A stretch of 64,000 nucleotides of DNA from Larix kaempferi (lineage: Eukaryota > Streptophyta > Pinopsida > Pinales > Pinaceae). Position 1 is the first letter of the stretch; each line of letters opens with the position of its first letter. Below the pieces are notes generated by a model, which worked only from the letters and a program-made list of their open reading frames with translations, did no database searches and was not told the origin of the DNA. The stretch covers positions 10,157,501 through 10,221,500 of the forward strand of contig BSBM01000711.1 of the NCBI GenBank assembly GCA_027924585.1, in the 5' to 3' direction. The position numbers and the translations under genes were made by a program. This document shows positions 47,249 to 60,144 of the stretch, in pieces.

Positions 47249-47878
47249 AGATGTTTTCCTAGGAATTCATTTTACTGTTTCAGTATTTCCTTCATTATTC
47301 AAACAAGTAAAAGACTTTTCATAACATTTATGTACTACTCTATGTTGTTCAACCCAGTCCATGCCAATTAACACATCATATGACCCTAATGGAAAAACAT
47401 TCAAATTAACTTGAGTTTTCAGTTGACTCATAAGTAAATCACAACTTATGACAAATTCTGTAACTTTTCTTTTAGTGCCTGTTTCTAGCTAAACTAACCA
47501 TGAGTTATCAAATTTTTCTACCTTTAACTTGCAACTTTTCACTAAATCGGGTGAAATGTAACTCAAACTTGCACCTGGATCTATTAAAATTGAAATAGAT
47601 TTGTTTTATATCATACCTTCGATCTCGACCATAGAAGTATGATGGTCTACTTGTCGATTTTCCAGTGCTACATTAATCTTGGGCATTTCTCTTGCTACAT
47701 CACCAACTGTCGATTCCGCTTGTATGGTGTGAATGTTGTTGACTATCTTTCTTCTGAGCGGGCAGTTTGCTCTGGTATGTGGTCCATTGCAGTCAAAACA
47801 CTTTAAAGGTGGCCTCTGTTCAGCATTTTTGGTGTTATTATTATTATTGTTGTTGTTATTATTAATAGGCACATTCAC
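47249..47878 (-). pseudogene. Element 1: Gag zinc knuckle and aspartic protease
   Basis: An Asn run (ATT/GTT repeat) precedes a zinc knuckle CFDCNGPHTRANC (CX2CX3HX4C) at about 47775-47815. Further on, after a TAA at about 47605, the retropepsin signature LIDPGASLSYISP is readable near 47560-47595, and GSYDVLIGMDWVEQH near 47350-47390. The frame is cut by stops at about 47490 and 47270. Confidence 0.82.
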
Positions 47879-48474
47879 TGCAGCAGTAAAATTCTGTGGT
47901 GCATTACCTCTGTAATTATTATTATTCTGAAAATTTTTGTTATTGAAATTTTTATTATTTCTAGAATTCTTAAAAATAAAGTTTTCTTCTTATGACCATA
48001 ATTACTTGGTTTATTATTCCTCCAACTCGATACACCTTCTCGTCTCTTATTTTGTTCAAAACAGAAATTAGCCTTCCTCATGGCTTCTTCAAGAGTTGAA
48101 GGATTATCGTATTCAATTCTGTCCTTTATGTTGAAGGGTAAGCCACTTAGAAACCTTTGTATCTTAGGTTTTTCTTTAGCTAGGTAAGGTACATACCTTA
48201 ACAAGCTAAGAAATTTGCTACATAACTCCTTCATGGTCATAGAACCCATCTTTAAATCATAAAATTCCTTTGACTTATCTTCGTAATATGGTTTGGATAA
48301 AAACTTTTTCTTAAACATTTTCTTAAATATACTCCATTTTATGTTATTGTCTTTGAGACTTTTAACTCTTTTGATATGTTGCCACCAAATGTCTTCCCTT
48401 CCAATCAGATTGTATATGGCCATCTTAGCTTTTAATTGAGATGAGTAGTTATAAATCTGAAAATACTTCTTCAT
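47875..48474 (-). pseudogene. Element 1: Gag capsid-like region
   Basis: 199 codons with features of the retrotransposon gag domain: LIGREDIWWQHIK, FKKMFKKKFLSKPYYEDK, then LRYVPYLAKEKPKIQRFLSG and the LEEAMRKANFCFE helix. It forms the virus-like particle shell in active elements. The upstream piece of Gag (48475-48747) is frameshifted. Confidence 0.85.
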
Positions 48475-48747
48475 TCTGGACAGCCATGCTTCGGCTACCT
48501 CTCCCTTTTCATTTTCGCCATTAAAAGTTGGAGGTTTTATCTTTTTAAACTCTCTTGAAATTTGTTCATAATTTTTACGTCTTTTCTTAGGACCACAGTC
48601 ACTGTCACTGCTATCCTGATAAGAATTATATTTTATGCGATAATTTTTATCATCAGATTCAAAGGAAGAAGAGTTACTTTCAGTTTTATAGTATTTCGCT
48701 TTCTTATCTCTATGTTTGTAGGAAATTGTTCCAGATTCAGTCTTTAC

Positions 48748-49005
48748 TTATGTTCTCTTATCTTTTTCATCTTGATGGTACTTGTCTATTAAAATCTGGT
48801 TTAATTCTTCTTGTGCTCTTAAAATTCGTTTGTTTTCTTCTTTAACATTCCTTATTTCAGTTTTTAAGTCCTTAACAGTACGTAATAATTCAGATGGTTC
48901 ATCATTAAGTTCTACGAAGATTTCTTCAATAATATTTTCATGTTCGTTATTATTATGTTCATTATGAGGAGATCTATCCTCTATTGATTCTTCCGGTATG
49001 TCCAT
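48748..49005 (-). pseudogene. Element 1: Gag N-terminal segment
   Basis: 85 codons starting with ATG 144 bases from the 5' LTR. They are acidic and rich in Asn/Glu, with a predicted coiled coil (LRTVKDLKTEIRNVKEENKR). It ends in a stop before the capsid region, from which it is separated by a frameshifted stretch. Position and composition, not sequence identity, support the call. Confidence 0.65.
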
Positions 49006-49134
49006 ACCTGCAAATTAAATGTCAAGCTGTTCTGTACAAAAACAAATTTAAATAAAAGTTAGTAACTAAATTTTCTGTTTTCATTTTTTGTTTTGCGTGC
49101 GTGAGCCTATTTTAGGCCTGGAGTTTGAACTCAC

Positions 49135-49146
49135 GCTCTAATACCA
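49135..49146 (-). other. Element 1 primer-binding site
   Basis: The minus strand reads TGGTATTAGAGC two bases after the 5' LTR. This matches the plant initiator-tRNA(Met) primer site TGGTATCAGAGC with one C to T change. Confidence 0.88.
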
Positions 49147-49148
49147 CA

Positions 49149-51981
49149 TTTAACATCTCAAAAAATCACAAAAGGTTAAAAATTTTCAAAGTAGCATTAA
49201 TTGCTATAATTACCATGCGGAAGTATATTACATGTCTGTTTGTTTAACTACTCGTCACAATGTACTAAATATGTTATGTCGATTATGTGTGTATAAAGTA
49301 ATTCAAAATATGCGTCATGTGTTTATATCTATAGTCTATTAATGTTGGATGTTGTACCACAATACAAGCAACCTAGATCAGTCATACTTTATTATACAAC
49401 TGTTGATACTTTAGAGACCTGATGATGAATTCATTATGTGTGCTAACTGTTTCCTTTGCTTGTTGATGATGAAGGGGTCCTATGGGAACCCTGAGGCTTA
49501 CTTAGCTATTTAGCTAAAGAATTTGAACATTCTGTCCCAGATCACAAGGAAGAGAAATAGTGTTTCGAAAGTGAATACGAACATCCTATTTATCATCAGT
49601 TAGCTTTCAAGTTTAAAAGAGAAATAAAATACTTGAAAACATTTCAAGGTGAGATCTATTTCGATTGTTTCTTCATCTATAATCTGTAATAAGTTGTTTA
49701 TATGAACTCACTCCAATTCTCAGCATTTATGTTCTTCGTATTACACATGTAATTGTATAATGTTGAAAGTGTTGAGCGTCGAAATTAATGTTAAGGTGTT
49801 TAACATTCCACACCTAGATATTTACAACATGTAATCAAATATCTATGTTAATAGGATCCTATCCTAAGTTCAAATGTTTTTATTGTAATTCTATGCATAT
49901 TCTTTGATCCTATGCATTATATGTATAACCCATAATGTGATGTTATTATGGAGACTTTGACATAAGTCTAAAGTTGCAAACTATGCACTCTATGCATTCT
50001 CTTCTACTAATTTATGCGATGGGCTATTTTAATGATAGAGTATTGTAATAGTATCTATAGTTATAACTATTTTCTATTTGCACTTCTTCTATAGTTTATA
50101 CCATTGATAATATAATGCCTAGAGCATAATAAGTATTGTAACTATACTATAGTGTTGATATAGTTTTTGTACGATGCGTAAGGGTTGATTGAAAGGTGGT
50201 CTACGTAATACCTTGTTTGCAAGGTTGGCAACATGCGATGGTTAAAAGACTTTAGGAATAATGTATCTAGGCCATAGTATGTTTATAATACTTGTCATAT
50301 TAGATGGCCGAAACCTTAGCCTAGGATATAGTGCGATGGAAAAACATATGTAACACTTTACATATAGTAGTTTGACCTTTGTTTAGACTTATCCATACTA
50401 TACAATACCGAAAACTATGACATAGTTATAATGCGTTGGAAAGGGTGACATATATAGCAGATATGGTAATAAAGGTGCATTAAAAGTGTTTGGAGTGGAG
50501 AGTCTAGTGGCATCCCCCGTGGCAAGCCTTCACGTGGTTTTCTTGGTAATAATGCTAACCCTAACTGCTACGGGATTACCTCGTCGAGAGCATAGTCTTG
50601 GCATTTATTTGGAAAGGAGTCATGTTTGGAGAGGCTAACATGCCTGCGGGTCTTTAGGGTTTGTAGAAAATGTAAAGGAGGTCCTCCCCAAGGGTTAATA
50701 TCCTGACCTGTGACTTGCATGCTTTCCATAGTGTGCTCTCTGAGCTGTATCTTTCCTTCGCTAAGCTTGCTAGTGGAGTGTTGGATTTGGTTCTCGTCGG
50801 ATGTGGGTGTCTCCGGTTCAAAAGTAAGATTCTAAAGATAAAGGTAGTGTCTCAGTTCTTTTTCTTGCTACCCACGATAGTTTAAAATGTTGCAGTTGTC
50901 TGTAATTTTTTTTCAAACTTCATAATACATATTTTAACCATGCTATATGTCAATGGAAGGTACCCTTCGAGTTTGGGTTTCTATGTTCAAAGCTATGTGG
51001 AAATATTGCTTGAAAACCGGTAAGCCTCGGTGGTTTTCCTGTAGGTTTCAACTTGGCAACTGTTGGTCGTTGTTTGGATTTAGCCGAAACTTTGGTTTGT
51101 GGTCTGGATGTAGGTATGGCCACCATTTGTAATGTTGTAAGTCGAAATGGAAAGTGTATGGGGGGATTGAATCCTCGACCTACCTGGTATTGACTCAGCA
51201 TTTTACTGTGTAACAAATTTGTTGAATGTAAACAGTCATGCGAAGGGTTTGACCCTTGGCCATTTGATGAAATAAAAATATGTTATGGTATTTAAAAGTT
51301 GAATGTTGTTTTACGAATATTGTTGGGGTTTTTCAACCTCAAATTGTTTTTTTTTTCGATGTATTGTAAACTCCAGAGGTTACTAGGTTTCTGCGTAGTG
51401 GGAAGTTACAGTTTTTAGAGCTCTTGGAAGTAATGGATGATAAATATGATAATTGTTATGTGTTTGAAAAACTTAATGTGGTTTTTAAAAGAGTCGTGCC
51501 TGAGAAGAAATACCCTCGGCAGCATGCGTTTGAAGTGAAATATGCTTGTTAAAAATAATAATAAGGGAGAAATCCCATTCCTGAATGTTTATAACATGTT
51601 TGAGTTTTATTGATAGTTGTAATGGCTAAAAGCCTAAATTGTTCTATTTTCGACCCTGAACATGTTTTTCGAAAGGACTATGTGTTTGATTTTCTTAAGT
51701 GTCGAGACTTACTCCCATATGTCTCTTCTCGTTTTGGTTGGATGTGTTTTTCATTGTTTAGATTAGTCTTGTACAACGTGACTGTGTTAATACTAATGTT
51801 GATCAAGGGTAATTATCCTTATTTGAAAACCCTGTCGTAAAGTATTTGGTGTTTTAGAAATGTTAAGGGTTTCGAAAAGAGAAAGACATGCATCTATAAG
51901 TTTTCAGTAATTGAGCTCTGTCTTTCTATTTGATAAGAAAAAGTTAACTTACTTATTTGAAAAATAACAAGGGTTTAGGAC
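49149..51981 (-). mobile_element. Element 1: 5' LTR (right), interrupted by element 2
   Basis: It begins at 49149 with TTTAACATCTC, the decayed form of TGTAACATCCC, and runs collinearly with the left LTR (35669-36830 and 41191 to about 42815). It breaks at 51981, where element 2 starts. It has about 40 bp not in the left LTR near 50500-50540 (CATCCCCCGTGGCAAG). Identity with the left LTR is around 92-94% by eye, showing an old insertion. The remaining 1.4 kb should lie on the far side of element 2. Confidence 0.9.
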
Positions 51982-54688
51982 TGTAGTGCTCTGGTTTTTA
52001 CAGCAGAGCACTAAGTAAAATTTCTCAGTTAATTTTCTACGTATTAAATTTTATCCAGTGTATGGGAGTCAATTTCTAACAATTACTATGTGTCTAAATG
52101 ATATTTATTGTACTGTCGTGTTTTCATCAACCTTACATTCGTAATTTAAAATAAACAAACATATCATTATTTTCTTTTCAAAAATCATGTTCCAGCATAA
52201 GAATATGTTTCTCAACTTAGTAAATCAGTAATAGCAAGTTATGCATGTTTACAGTAAGTTTTAGCATAATATTCAAATAACGTAAATAACAAGGAAATTA
52301 CCTGATGCTGATGCTAACCGTAGGTTGTAGCAGGGTTTGTATAACCTCTTCAACAGCCAAAATGAAGTGTCCACCCTACCGACCAGCTATTATCTTGCTG
52401 GCCCTTGGAAATCAAAGGATTTCCAAGCCCCCGAGCTCACAATCTGATAATCCCGAGAGCGGTCTTCTCTTCGGTTCTCAAACTTTCTGTCCTCCAAACT
52501 TTCTTTTCTTCCCCAAAAAACCTCCCTTTTTCTCCAAGCTCTCCCCCTCTATATAATTTCCCTTCCTCGAGAATATCTTGGGCTTACTCCACCGCCCCAA
52601 AATCCCCCCTCTCGAGCCCCTCAACATTTACTCCTATCACCAATTCATTCATACACGGTTCTTTATAAAAATGTATAATTAATTACTCTCATGGAAAAAT
52701 TAGTTGGTTTTGGATTGACGGTCGTAAGTATTTATTATGGGTGGGAATTATCACCCAAAGGTTATCCATTCGGGACAAGCTTCATTAATTACAAGTCTAT
52801 TCGCCATCCTTGGTTTTTAATGTTATTAATGTAATTAATAAAATATTATATAATTAGTTGACCCTTTTCAACTTGGACATGATGTGTCTTAATGGTCTAC
52901 CTTATCCATCGAGATCACTTAACTTGACGTTTAAATTCCAAGATTAACATTGAATAATTAAATAACCATTTTCCATCACATCACGTTCATTCCAAAAATA
53001 GTTATCCTATTATGTCTAACTTAGAAATGTAAAATAATCACATTCTAATCATTCATTAATCAATATTTAAATTTCACCTATTTTGCAATTGTTACGACAT
53101 GGGTAGTAGTATTATTAAAATAAATTTTAGGTAATAATATTAATTTAAATCCCCATAAGGTAATAATAATGGTGAATTTAATAAAGATGTCTTTTACATC
53201 ACTTGTTTATCACATGAGTACCCTAACATCTACATAGTATCATCGTTCTTCCAAACAAAGCACCCTTAAGTGCTTAAACAACCTTACTAATTAACTAAAC
53301 AGTACCCTTACCTTCTTTACAACAATTCTCAGACGATAATGTTAACTGATGACACTTGTCTCAATTGTATATCACAATGTTTACCAACGGGTAATGCGTA
53401 GCTTAATTGACTTGTTTTACACATCTTAGATAACTTTATATTCCATATCTGAATTCGGTCAATGCATGATTAACCTAATTACTTATGACAACTTACACAT
53501 TTATTCAATATGTTAAGTGTTTGTATCTCGATACTAGTGTACATGTGCAAGGTGTGCATGTGTGGTCAGCGTATGCACACATCATAAATGTACTATAGAC
53601 AAACCCCATCCGGCCTATGCATATCTGCTAACTAATAGTAGTATTTACCCCCATGTAGAAGAAAACATAATATATATAGTACAATTACTTCAACATTCTC
53701 AGTTATTTAACAGTTAATTCTTTACGATTTCACATCATTCTCTTTATCTTTACATTAGTTTAATCAATCATGTACAAGGAAGGGTGCCTACTTCCACTAA
53801 CTCGGAATCAAGGAATACTAAACCCCCAACAGTACTAACTAACACATCCTCCCATCATAACCTACGTCCAGCATCCTCCCTATCCTTCCTCTGCTAGTAC
53901 AACAGTGGATGTCGGACTCACCGATCTGACCACATAGAACTTGAGAGCGATAGCGTCGGTTGAACAGCGGACCTATCCTCCCCTAGCAGGCATCCGACCA
54001 TCGTCATCACAACAACATGGGGAGTGTGTCTCAGCACGGCCGTCCCACGACCTCGGGTCTCATGGAAAACATAGGGTGGGAAACACATCCATCCCTCTCA
54101 ACATACTGGGCCTACGCCCTTATCAACTCATACTTGCTGCTATCGGGATTATCAGTTTGTGTTATCGTATCCTCATTTTGGCTGCTAAGGTTTGCTGTAT
54201 GAACATGTTTTTCCTTTCCAATATATATCAGATCAAGTAACTGGCTATCCCATAGCCCTTGTGTCCTATAGGTTAGTGTTTTGCAAAATACAATTTATAG
54301 AACGCATTTTCCATTGATCGCCAATTGATCCATGTTATCATTTTATTTCATGTAACCTTTTAGATCATCATAGATACATATAACATTTCAATAATTCATA
54401 TAAGAAGATGGTATCCACGTACCGAATCATATATTTCACATTTCATTAATGAAAACATATAAACATATACTGCAATCATAAAATAAGGAAATCATATGAT
54501 AATCATGACATCATAATCGCATAACATAGTAACATCATAATCATGGTGAAATCATAAAACAGAGTAACATCATATAACGAGGTCCAATATAGTTTACTCA
54601 GTCGAGCTGAGTTCAACAGAATATATAAGAAATAAAGTATGGTGTATCTAACTAATAAATATGCCGAATCAAAAATATGGGCGTTACA
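51982..54688 (-). mobile_element. Element 2: 3' LTR (left), 2,707 bp
   Basis: Plus-strand ends are TGTAGTGCTCTGG (51982) and ATGGGCGTTACA (54688), so on the minus strand it starts TGTAACGCCC and ends CCAGAGCACTACA. It is repeated from 62727. It begins with a small hairpin, AGTGCTCTG...CAGAGCACT, around a short loop. Left flank AGGAC (51977-51981) is the expected 5-bp target duplication. Frames at 52305-52668 and 53941-54240 lie inside the LTR; the first recurs in the other LTR but looks non-coding. Confidence 0.93.
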
Positions 54689-54705
54689 TACACCCACCCT
54701 TCGGG
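54689..54705 (-). other. Element 2 polypurine tract
   Basis: The minus strand reads GAAGGGTGGGTGTA directly before the 3' LTR, the expected position of the plus-strand primer. Confidence 0.75.
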
Positions 54706-54727
54706 AAACTTCGTCCCGAAGTTATGG

Positions 54728-55051
54728 TCAAAATAGTGAGGGAAAATCTCGACGCATGGTCTCTGCATCCTCCCAGGTAGCAGACCCTGGGCTATACTTG
54801 TCCCATTGGACCTTAACTTGGTCCACATGGCGACTACGGAGCTGTCGAACCCTACGATCAAGTATACGTAATGGTTCGACCCTGAAGGTTCCCTCGTCCG
54901 AGACCTGCAATTCCTTCCAATGAATTTTGTGAGTCTCATCAGCTATGTAATGTCGTAATACAGAAACATGAAATACATTATGAGTTTTATGCAAGTGGGG
55001 GTGGCAGCGCAAGACGATAAGCAACTGGTCTGATTTTCTCAAGAATCTCAA
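54728..55051 (-). pseudogene. Element 2: integrase tail and chromodomain
   Basis: The frame picks up 65 bases before the end of the pol frame at 54987, pointing to a 1- or 2-base indel in the C-run near 55000. It reads HNVFHVSVLRHYIADETHKI, then LRSRHVDQVKVQWDKYSP and SATWEDAETMRRDFP, the chromodomain-like C-terminus of chromoviruses. The aromatic and acidic residues of the WED motif are intact. Confidence 0.85.
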
Positions 55052-57263
55052 ATGGACCTATAAAGCGAGGTGACAGCTTGGTACCCTTCCCAAACCAAAT
55101 GGTACTTTTATTTGGTCTGATGCAAATGAATACACGATCCCCTACTTCATAAGTTCTATCTGATCTGTGTGCATCAGCGTAACTCTTTTGCCTATCCTGT
55201 GCTTCCTTCAACCGCTGCCTAATCTGTAACACTTGATCCTCCATTTCCTGAATCAATTCAGGCCCAATTAAAACTCGATCCTCTAACCTGTCCCAACTGA
55301 GTGGTGTCCTGCACGGCCTCCCATACAATGCCTGATATGGAGGCATACCGATGGAGCTGTGATGACTATTGTTGTATGCAAACTCCACTAAAGGAAGATA
55401 TTTCTCCCACTGTGTCTGTTGATCCATAACATACATCCTAAGCATGTCCTCCATCACTTGATTCACCCTCTCTGTCTGTCCATCTGTCTCGGGGTGATAT
55501 GTTGAGCTTAAGTTCAATTGTGTCCCCAATGCTGACTGCATGCTTGTCCAAAATCTGGAGGTGAACTTAGGGTCTCTATCAGAGATTATCTTTTTAGGAA
55601 CTCCATGAAGACGTACAATCTCATTTATGAATACCCTTGCCACATCTGTCACATCATAGGTGTCTCTGACTGGAATGAAGTGAGCACTTTTGGTCAGTTT
55701 GTCAACTACCACCAAAATAGCATTATGTCTCAGAGATGTGAGTGGTAGTCCTACAACGAAGTCCATGGAAATGACTTCCCATTTAGTCAGAGGGATATCA
55801 TGCGGTTGTAGGAGACCGGCCGGGTGATGGTGATCTGCCTTCACTTGTTGACACTCAAGGCACTTCGAAACAAAATCCACTACATCCATCTTCATACCTG
55901 GCCAAAAGAAGAGTTGCTTCATGTCAGCATACATCTTCTTCACTCCTGGGTGCGCACAGTAATGTGATCTATGGGCCTCTCTAAGGATTGTTTTCCTGAT
56001 ATCACCTTCCTCAGGAACATACATCCTTCCCTGATACCGCAACAATCCATCTTCCTCAAGATGGTACCCATCATACTTCAATTCCTGTTCCTTTCCATTC
56101 TGAATAGCTGAGGTTACTTTTAGATACCAAATATCGCCCAATAGTTGTCCTAGTACCCTTTCCCTCAAGTCAACCTTCAAGGGAATTAAGGAGAGAAGTC
56201 TCGGCCTTCGGCTTAGAGTGTCTGCCACCACATTCTCCTTTCCTTTGATGTAAGAGATACCAAAGTCATACTCACTCATGAACTCACTCCATCGCCTTTG
56301 CCTAGCATTCAAATCCCTTTGGGTAAAGATGTATTGCAAGCTCTGATGGTCTGTTTTAAGGGTGAAGATTCTACCAACTAGGTAGTGCCTCCATAATTTT
56401 AGTGCCAACATTACTGCTGCCAATTCTAGATCATGCGTGGCATACTGCTCCTCATGAGGTTTCAACTTTCGAGATGCATAAGCTATTACCCCACCTTCCT
56501 GCATCAACACCACTCCTAATCCTTGCTTTGAGGCATCGGTGCATACCATGAAATCTTTATCCATGTCTGGTACCCGCAAGATTGGTGCACTTGTCAATAA
56601 TCTTTTTAACTTTGTAAAAGCGGCATCGCATTCATCGGTCCATTCATACCGGATTCCCTTGCGTTGCAAGGTGGTAATAGGTTTTGCAATTTTAGAAAAT
56701 CCTTCCACAAACCTCCGGTAATAGCCTGCTAACCCCATGAAGCTGCGCACCTCATGAGCATTCCTTGGAATTGGCCAATCTTCAATGGCCTTTACCTTTT
56801 CTGGGTCTATAGAGATCCCTTCACCTGAGATGATGTGTCCCAAGTAGTGAATCTCTTTTTGGAAGAAGGAACACTTTGATAATTTACCATAAAGTTTATG
56901 TTCCCTCAGGCATGTCAAGACTAACCGCAAGTGTTCCTCATGCTCCTTCGCATTTTTAGAATAGATAAGAATATCATCTAAGAAGACCTGAACAAAGTGG
57001 TCCAAGTATTTTCGGAAGACACCATTCATGAGGCTCATGAATACAGCTGGAGCATTGGTCAAACCAAATGGTACCACTACAAACTCGTAGTGCCCAAATC
57101 GAGTTCGAAAGGCAGTCTTAGGAATGTCGCCTTCCTTGATCCTCAACTGGTGATACCCTGATCGTAAATCGATCTTTGAGAAGACTGACGCACCTTTCAT
57201 TTGATCAAAGAGGTCATCAATTCTTGGTATGGGATACCTGTTATTCACTGTGGCTTTGTTCAA
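54987..57263 (-). pseudogene. Element 2: reverse transcriptase, RNase H and integrase (758 codons)
   Basis: A long open frame of Ty3/gypsy pol. Reverse transcriptase: [12 protein letters not shown] with the first catalytic Asp near residue 32, [11 protein letters not shown] near 66-76 and the FLDD centre near 94-97. RNase [16 protein letters not shown] near 239-253 and TDHQSLQYI. Integrase: zinc finger with [10 protein letters not shown] and [12 protein letters not shown]. The core has [20 protein letters not shown] and [17 protein letters not shown], carrying the DDE residues, and then [14 protein letters not shown] of the GPY/F module. All main catalytic residues are present. The frame starts only after an in-frame TGA (57282-57284) that replaces an Arg codon in SLRLCIDYR, so the polyprotein is split. 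Confidence 0.93.
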
Positions 57264-57284
57264 ATCTCTGTAATCTATGCACAG

Positions 57285-58829
57285 TCACAGGGATCCATCC
57301 TTCTTCTTAACGAAGATCACTGGTGCTCCCCACGGCGAGATACTAGGTCTAATCAGTCCCAAATCTAGCAACTCTTTTAACTGGATCTGTAACTCACGGA
57401 GCTCTGGAGTTGTCATTCTATACGGAGTTTTTGAGATAGGTTCTGCACCAGGTTTTAGTTCGATTGTGAAATCGAGCTCTCTTTCTGGAGGTAGTCCTGG
57501 TAATTCCTTCGGAAAGACATCCTTGAACTTGGAAAGTACTGGGTAAGAATTCAAGGATGGTCCTTTACTATCGCTCACGGCCTCCACTACGAACAACTGG
57601 CATCCTTGTCTTAGGCACCGCTTAGCTTTCACCATAGAGATGAAGCAGAGGGATACCTTCCTCTTCAAGCCTTGGATTTGAATTGTCCTTCCCTCGTCAT
57701 CGAGGCACAACACCATCTTCGCATAGCAGTCTATGAAATCTCTATGGTCTTCTAACCAATCCATGCCAATAATGAGGTCATAAGTCCCCAAATTGGTGAC
57801 ATAAGCATCCAACTTAGTGGTGCACACTCCTAAGTCAACCTCACAACTTCTCACTTTAAGACCTACTGTTTGCTTAGCTCCTGAAGCCATTTCAACCAGT
57901 TTGAAATCCTCGTGCTCGTAGGCTGCCAACCCACATTTATCTAATGCAAATGGTGAAATAAAACTATCAGTTGCTCCTGGATCAAACAAAATTTTAAGTT
58001 TGACATTGTTTACATTACCAGTGGATTCTACTACGGTAGACTGATGTTCTTCCTGGTGGTTATGCACAGCTGCATGAATCCGATGACTGTTACCCGAACT
58101 ATCCATGGGTGCTTTTCCTTCCCTGTGCCTGCTGCTTGACTGACCCTTGGGATAGTCTCGCTGGAAATGAGGACCTCCGCATCCCCAACAAGAGAGATTG
58201 GGAGGGGCTTGCATGTTGCTTGAAGGAATCCTCTGAGATGAGTTCCTTCCCCTGGTTCCTCTAAAACCCCTTGCTCCTCTATAGGAACTTCCCTGTGTAC
58301 ATCCATGGCTTTGGTGGGTTGCGGACGATGCCTGCGAGATTGAGTTAACTGAAGTATTAGCCCTCGGTGTGAACCGGTTACCATAAGGAGGAGGTCTAGA
58401 TTGTCCTCCCCTGAAGTAAGGACGTGACGCCTTCCCTGAAACATACTGATTGGTTCCTGTCAACTTACTGCCCCCTTTTCCATCTGACATATTAGCTGCA
58501 TAACGAGCATACTCAACTGCCATGGCAACTGAAGTTGGCTTCCACATCCGCACCGCAGCTCTAATCTTGTAGTTAAGTCCATACACAAAACGCTCTACCT
58601 GACAATCATCTGCATCAAGGTAAGGAACATATTTTACCAGTTCCATAAACCGAGATTCATACTCCTCCACCGTCTTATCTCCCTGTACTAAGGCATGGAG
58701 TGCACCTGCTTGTTCTTCCTTGTAATAATTTGGCAAATACTTCATGTGGAACCTCTCCTCGAACAGTTCCCAAGAAGTTGTAATAGGAGTAAGGTGCAAC
58801 TGCTTCTCGAGATCTGACCACCAATTCAA
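57285..58829 (-). pseudogene. Element 2: Gag C-terminal part, protease and start of reverse transcriptase (514 codons)
   Basis: It reads MNWWSDLEKQLHL, KYLPNYYKEEQAGALHALVQ, EEYESRFMELVKYVPYLD of the gag domain, then a Gly/Ser/Arg-rich linker. The zinc knuckle CWGCGGPHFQRDYP has its last Cys replaced by Tyr. The protease motif is ILFDPGATDSFISPFAL, followed by YDLIIGMDWLEDHRDFIDC. The frame continues into the reverse transcriptase ([19 protein letters not shown]) and stops at TGA (57282-57284), where CGA to TGA is the likely CpG transition. Upstream it is separated from the first Gag part by a TAG. Confidence 0.92.
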
Positions 58830-58844
58830 AGCATCACCTTTAAG

Positions 58845-59240
58845 CTAAAAGGCGGCCATCCTAGACTTGGAACTAGATGTGTACTCATTCAATGCGAAGC
58901 ATCTCTTCATGCCTTCCAGCCATGCTTCGGCATGCTTACCGGGTCGTCCTCCTGAAAACTCTGGAACTTTTATCTTTTGTAACTCCCTCGATATGTCCTG
59001 AAGCGGTTCCAGTCTTGGGCCATGTGCCCTTTCAGAGTTCTCTTGACTCACTTGAGTGGTTTCCACCTCGGCGGCCCTTTCCGACTGCCTGTTCATCGTG
59101 GTCATAATAGCCTCCAATGACCTCATTATGATCTGCATTTCTGGTGTTGAGGTTGGTTGTGGCGGTGTTGGCGGTGGCGGAGGTGGTGGTGATGGTGGTC
59201 GACCTTGACCCCGACCTCGACCTCTGCGTGTTGTCACCAT
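58845..59240 (-). pseudogene. Element 2: Gag N-terminal part (131 codons)
   Basis: It starts MVTTRRGRGRGQGRPP followed by a Pro run, then helices, then KIKVPEFSGGRPGKHAEAWL and MKRCFALNEYTSSSKSRMAAF. It ends at a TAG that replaces the usual Gln codon before LKGDALNWW, so CAG to TAG is likely. KVPEFSG..A..WL is the common start of the retrotransposon gag domain. The frame joins the next part without a shift. Confidence 0.9.
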
Positions 59241-60144
59241 GATAGTTCCTGAGTTATTAAAATAAAATCATATCCTTAGTTGTTCAATCAAATATATGCG
59301 GAACTAAAATGTAGGTATTCAATAACTTGCATCATGAGATAACAAATTGTCAAGATTAGCGCGATAAAATCTATAGTCGTTTTTATTTAAACAATCTTGT
59401 CATGGTGTTCAGCTCGTCGTGCTGGTCTTAATGGTGTCTTGTTTTTGAGATTTCGGGTCTCTTTCATCCCTTCGACTAGGAGTTGAAATCTCGGCAAAAT
59501 TTTTAATATCTCTATTTTAGTTAACTTTAAATGTTACCCTTTAATCTAAACAACTTAATTAACATTAATTGTTTAAACCTCAACCAATCATAGTTAAGTT
59601 TAATACTAAAAATTAAAATTCCTATAAAGCATATATTTTAACAACGTATGTTATAACAAAATTAAATTAATTAATTAATTAATTAATTTTTATAATACAT
59701 ACAATCTAACAAAATATAAATAATTTTAAATTTTATAAAACATACATTCTCTCAAAATATATAAAAATAAACTTAAATTTTAATACCACATATATTATAT
59801 CCTCCTATATATATTTCACGAACATATATACATGCTTTTACAACTATATACAAATATATACGCAGATTTATAAACCGTAGATTTTTACCACGCGGCCTTT
59901 CACCGCCATGCAAAGAGCGAGTATGCATGAAGGACACGCGGTCTCTCCAAGCAACCCACCGCCCTCGGAAAGTGGGGGAAACCCTAAATAGGGTCAATCC
60001 CCAAGACGCGGCCATTTTCACCCTCTCTCGTGGAGTTTTAGCTCTGCAACTCCTATCTTCTATGGTAGAAGCACGGGCGAGGCTGGCCCAGGGGGAAAAT
60101 ACCAGCGTGATTTTCAGAAAACGTTGAGCTCGAGCAGGCTAAAA

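Noticed and set aside
52305-52668. Pro/Ser-rich frames repeated at 63106-63421
   Set aside because: They are inside the paired LTRs of element 2, overlap in two frames and differ by frameshifting indels.
57285-58829. DPGA in the protease of element 2 as an inactivating mutation
   Set aside because: Element 1 independently reads DPGAS at the same site, so Pro here may be normal for this lineage.
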